From Nitrospinaceae bacterium (GTDB taxonomy: Bacteria > Nitrospinota > Nitrospinia > Nitrospinales > VA-1): a stretch of 6,183 nucleotides of DNA. The translations under genes and the position numbers were made by a program. Shown here piece by piece: positions 4,292-6,183 of this stretch. A model generated the notes under the pieces. That model was not told where the DNA came from. It saw only the letters and a list, made by a program, of their open reading frames with translations, and did not search any database. The stretch's first letter is position 1; each line of letters opens with the position of its first letter. Where the stretch lies: assembly GCA_029937635.1 (NCBI GenBank), contig JAPYPM010000137.1, positions 1 to 6,183 on the forward strand. Reading direction: 5' to 3'.

Positions 4292-6183
4292 ATGTTTATT
4301 AAGCGCATTTTAATATGCTTTCCGATTTTTCTCATATTATTTTTGGCTCAATCTTTTTTTTGGGTTCCTACCTATGATGAACAGGCATTAGGAAACCCAG
4401 AGCGCCTAAAAAAGTACATTCGAGCCTCATCTGGGGACGCAGAAACTCTGAATCCTGTTATAAGCGCAGATACCGCTAGCAGTTCAATAAACAGCTTGGT
4501 TTTTGATGGTTTGATTGCATTGGATGACAAACTTGAGTATAGACCGCGTTTGGCAACTTCTTGGGATCAATCTGAGGAGGCTTTTCTTGTGGTTGATCCT
4601 CGATATCGCCTTGAAAAAATTAAAAAAAAATTACCAAACTCTATGGACTGGTTGCATTTTATAAAAAAATTACTAGAGAAAAACCCGCAGGGAATTAGAA
4701 ACCTTAAATCCATTGAGTTGGTTCCAGGAATAGTAGTTCAAGGGTCAGTTCAAGCGCCCATTTTCGGTCGTGATGGTTCACCCGAATTGTTACAAGGACG
4801 TTCAGTTATGGAACCTATTTTTTACACTCTCCGTTACCCAGATCGAATAAAGTTTACTCTTAATCATATTGATCAGGATTTTTTTAATCCGATTAAAGAA
4901 TGGATTGGGGAAGAGTATTTTGAAAAATTCCCCTATGATGATTTTATCAGCGCGAAAAAAAAAAGTCAGCATAATCTGTTGAAATCTAACTTTGCTGAAA
5001 TTCTTCCGTTGACCGAACACAACCCTATAATATCTTTTAATTTGAGACGTGGTGTTCGTTTTCATGATGGTCACGAATTTGATTCTGGTGATGTCCTATT
5101 TACTTATCGATCTATTATGAATGTGAAAACAGCTTCTCCTCGTCGTTCGGATTACGAGCCAGTAAAACATGCTCTTGCAGATGGACGATATAAGGCAATA
5201 ATTACTTACAAACGATTATTTTCATCTGCTATTAACTCGTGGTCAATGGGAATTTTACCTGAACACCTTTTAAACGAGGAAGCCTTAATAAATGAGGCTC
5301 TTCTTAATAATAATGATCCAAAAGAATTCAACATTAGAGACAGCCAGTTTAATCGAAAACCAATCGGTACAGGACCTTTCAGGTTTGCCGAATGGAGATC
5401 AGACGAAATAATACGTCTTGAGCGAAACGATGATTATTGGGAGGGGCCTCCCGAATATCAGGAATACATTATGCGCGTAATTCCAGATCCACTTACCCGT
5501 GAAATGGAGTTCTATGCTGGTGCCGTTGATAATTACAGCGTCGAACCGCATCAAGTAATGCGTTTTAAGAAGGAGGATAAGTATCAGAATTTTTCCAGTC
5601 TGGGTTATTTTTTTGCTTATATTGGATACAACATAAGAAACCCACTTTTCAGCTCACCCGATGTGAGGAGGGCCTTGGGTATGGCAATTGATGTTGATCA
5701 GATTATAAAGCATGTGCTTTATGGAGAAGGGGAGAGGATAACTGGACCCTATGCAAAAATGACAGACTGGTATGACCAAGATGTTAAGCCTCTATCTTAT
5801 AACCCTGATGAAGCGCTTAAGATTCTGCGTAAACTTGGTTGGGAAAAGAATGATGAAGGGTTTCTCGAAAAAGATGGAAAAGTTTTTGAATTCAACCTGA
5901 TTACGAATAATGGAAATTCTATTCGAAAAAATATACTTACCATTGCGCAAAATGGATGGAGCAAAATTGGCATTAAGTGTAATACTCAAATATTTGAATG
6001 GGCTGTATTTCTTAAAGATTTTGTTAATACACACAATTTTGACGCTATTATTCTTGGGTGGAGCATGGGAGTTGACCCGGACTTATTTCAGATATGGCAC
6101 TCCAGTCAGACCGGTAAGAGGCAACTTAACTTTGTCGGTTATGAAAACGCGGAAGTGGACCGGCTTATAGTGCGCATTCGTCA
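4292..6183 (+). CDS. Peptide/oligopeptide ABC-transporter substrate-binding protein, family 5 (3' partial)
   Basis: The periplasmic receptor of a Dpp/Opp-type peptide importer. The frame is open for 630 codons and runs off the window, so roughly a hundred residues are probably missing. Residues 1-24 are hydrophobic after a basic start (MFIKRILICF); AQS at 19-21 is a possible cleavage site, and no lipobox cysteine is positioned for lipidation. SBP_bac_5 landmarks follow in order: DAETLNPVISAD and LVFDGLIALD, LATSWDQSE, then ISFNLRRGVRFHDG (247-260) with DVLFTYRSIM, then IGTGPFRFAEW with LERNDDYW, then SSPDVRRALGMAIDVDQII, and finally GWSMGVDPDLFQIWHSS. Between LATSWDQSE and ISFNLRRG the family has a short turn; here about 140 residues are inserted. 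ATG 4292 is the only possible start, because an in-frame TGA lies nine bases upstream; no Shine-Dalgarno is visible. Ligand and permease genes are not in the window. Confidence 0.94.
   Translation, partial: MFIKRILICFPIFLILFLAQSFFWVPTYDEQALGNPERLKKYIRASSGDAETLNPVISADTASSSINSLVFDGLIALDDKLEYRPRLATSWDQSEEAFLVVDPRYRLEKIKKKLPNSMDWLHFIKKLLEKNPQGIRNLKSIELVPGIVVQGSVQAPIFGRDGSPELLQGRSVMEPIFYTLRYPDRIKFTLNHIDQDFFNPIKEWIGEEYFEKFPYDDFISAKKKSQHNLLKSNFAEILPLTEHNPIISFNLRRGVRFHDGHEFDSGDVLFTYRSIMNVKTASPRRSDYEPVKHALADGRYKAIITYKRLFSSAINSWSMGILPEHLLNEEALINEALLNNNDPKEFNIRDSQFNRKPIGTGPFRFAEWRSDEIIRLERNDDYWEGPPEYQEYIMRVIPDPLTREMEFYAGAVDNYSVEPHQVMRFKKEDKYQNFSSLGYFFAYIGYNIRNPLFSSPDVRRALGMAIDVDQIIKHVLYGEGERITGPYAKMTDWYDQDVKPLSYNPDEALKILRKLGWEKNDEGFLEKDGKVFEFNLITNNGNSIRKNILTIAQNGWSKIGIKCNTQIFEWAVFLKDFVNTHNFDAIILGWSMGVDPDLFQIWHSSQTGKRQLNFVGYENAEVDRLIVRIR

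Noticed and set aside
4802..5074. Minus-strand frames inside the substrate-binding gene (also at 5792-6034), and a plus-strand frame at 5910-6170
   Set aside because: They overlap a continuous, domain-supported plus-strand gene in another frame and show no family features.

Overview
This is an AT-rich bacterial window (roughly one third G+C by eye) of mostly chromosomal housekeeping and envelope genes. The gene set is Gram-negative: an outer-membrane beta-barrel protein with a signal peptide and C-terminal Phe, a PpiC-type parvulin, a YfhL/alvin-type 2[4Fe-4S] ferredoxin, a bactofilin, and a periplasmic peptide-binding protein. The initiator tRNA gene closely matches the E. coli one but does not encode the terminal CCA, and its 1:72 mismatch is U.U rather than C.A. 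I cannot fix the phylum; a marine-type low-GC proteobacterium or a related Gram-negative lineage is plausible.

Layout. At 2-286 (+) lies the C-terminal S4 domain of tyrosyl-tRNA synthetase, cut by the window edge. Convergent to it is a minus-strand group: ppiC (697-975), then two very small unannotated membrane proteins of 42 aa (567-695) and 51 aa (359-514). Next upstream on the minus strand is an outer-membrane beta-barrel gene (1230-1859). Divergent from that is a stand-alone cyclic-nucleotide-binding protein (2059-2577, +), which converges on a bactofilin gene (2882-3259, -) across a two-way terminator region. Further upstream on the minus strand come a structured leader, the initiator tRNA-fMet (3422-3495) with its own terminator and a possible promoter, and the ferredoxin gene (3695-4021) with its own terminator. 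Divergent from the ferredoxin is a long peptide-type ABC-transporter substrate-binding protein (4292 to the window end, +), whose 3' end is missing.

The genes look like independent short transcription units, not one pathway. Protein folding (parvulin), envelope shape (bactofilin), outer membrane (barrel), nutrient uptake (peptide-binding protein), translation (TyrRS, tRNA-fMet) and redox (ferredoxin) are all present. No mobile element, CRISPR array or defence system was seen.

The points most worth a second look are: the two small membrane proteins behind ppiC; a terminator-like hairpin with alternative pairings in the bactofilin leader; a roughly 140-residue insertion in the substrate-binding protein; and the unusual acceptor end of the initiator tRNA.
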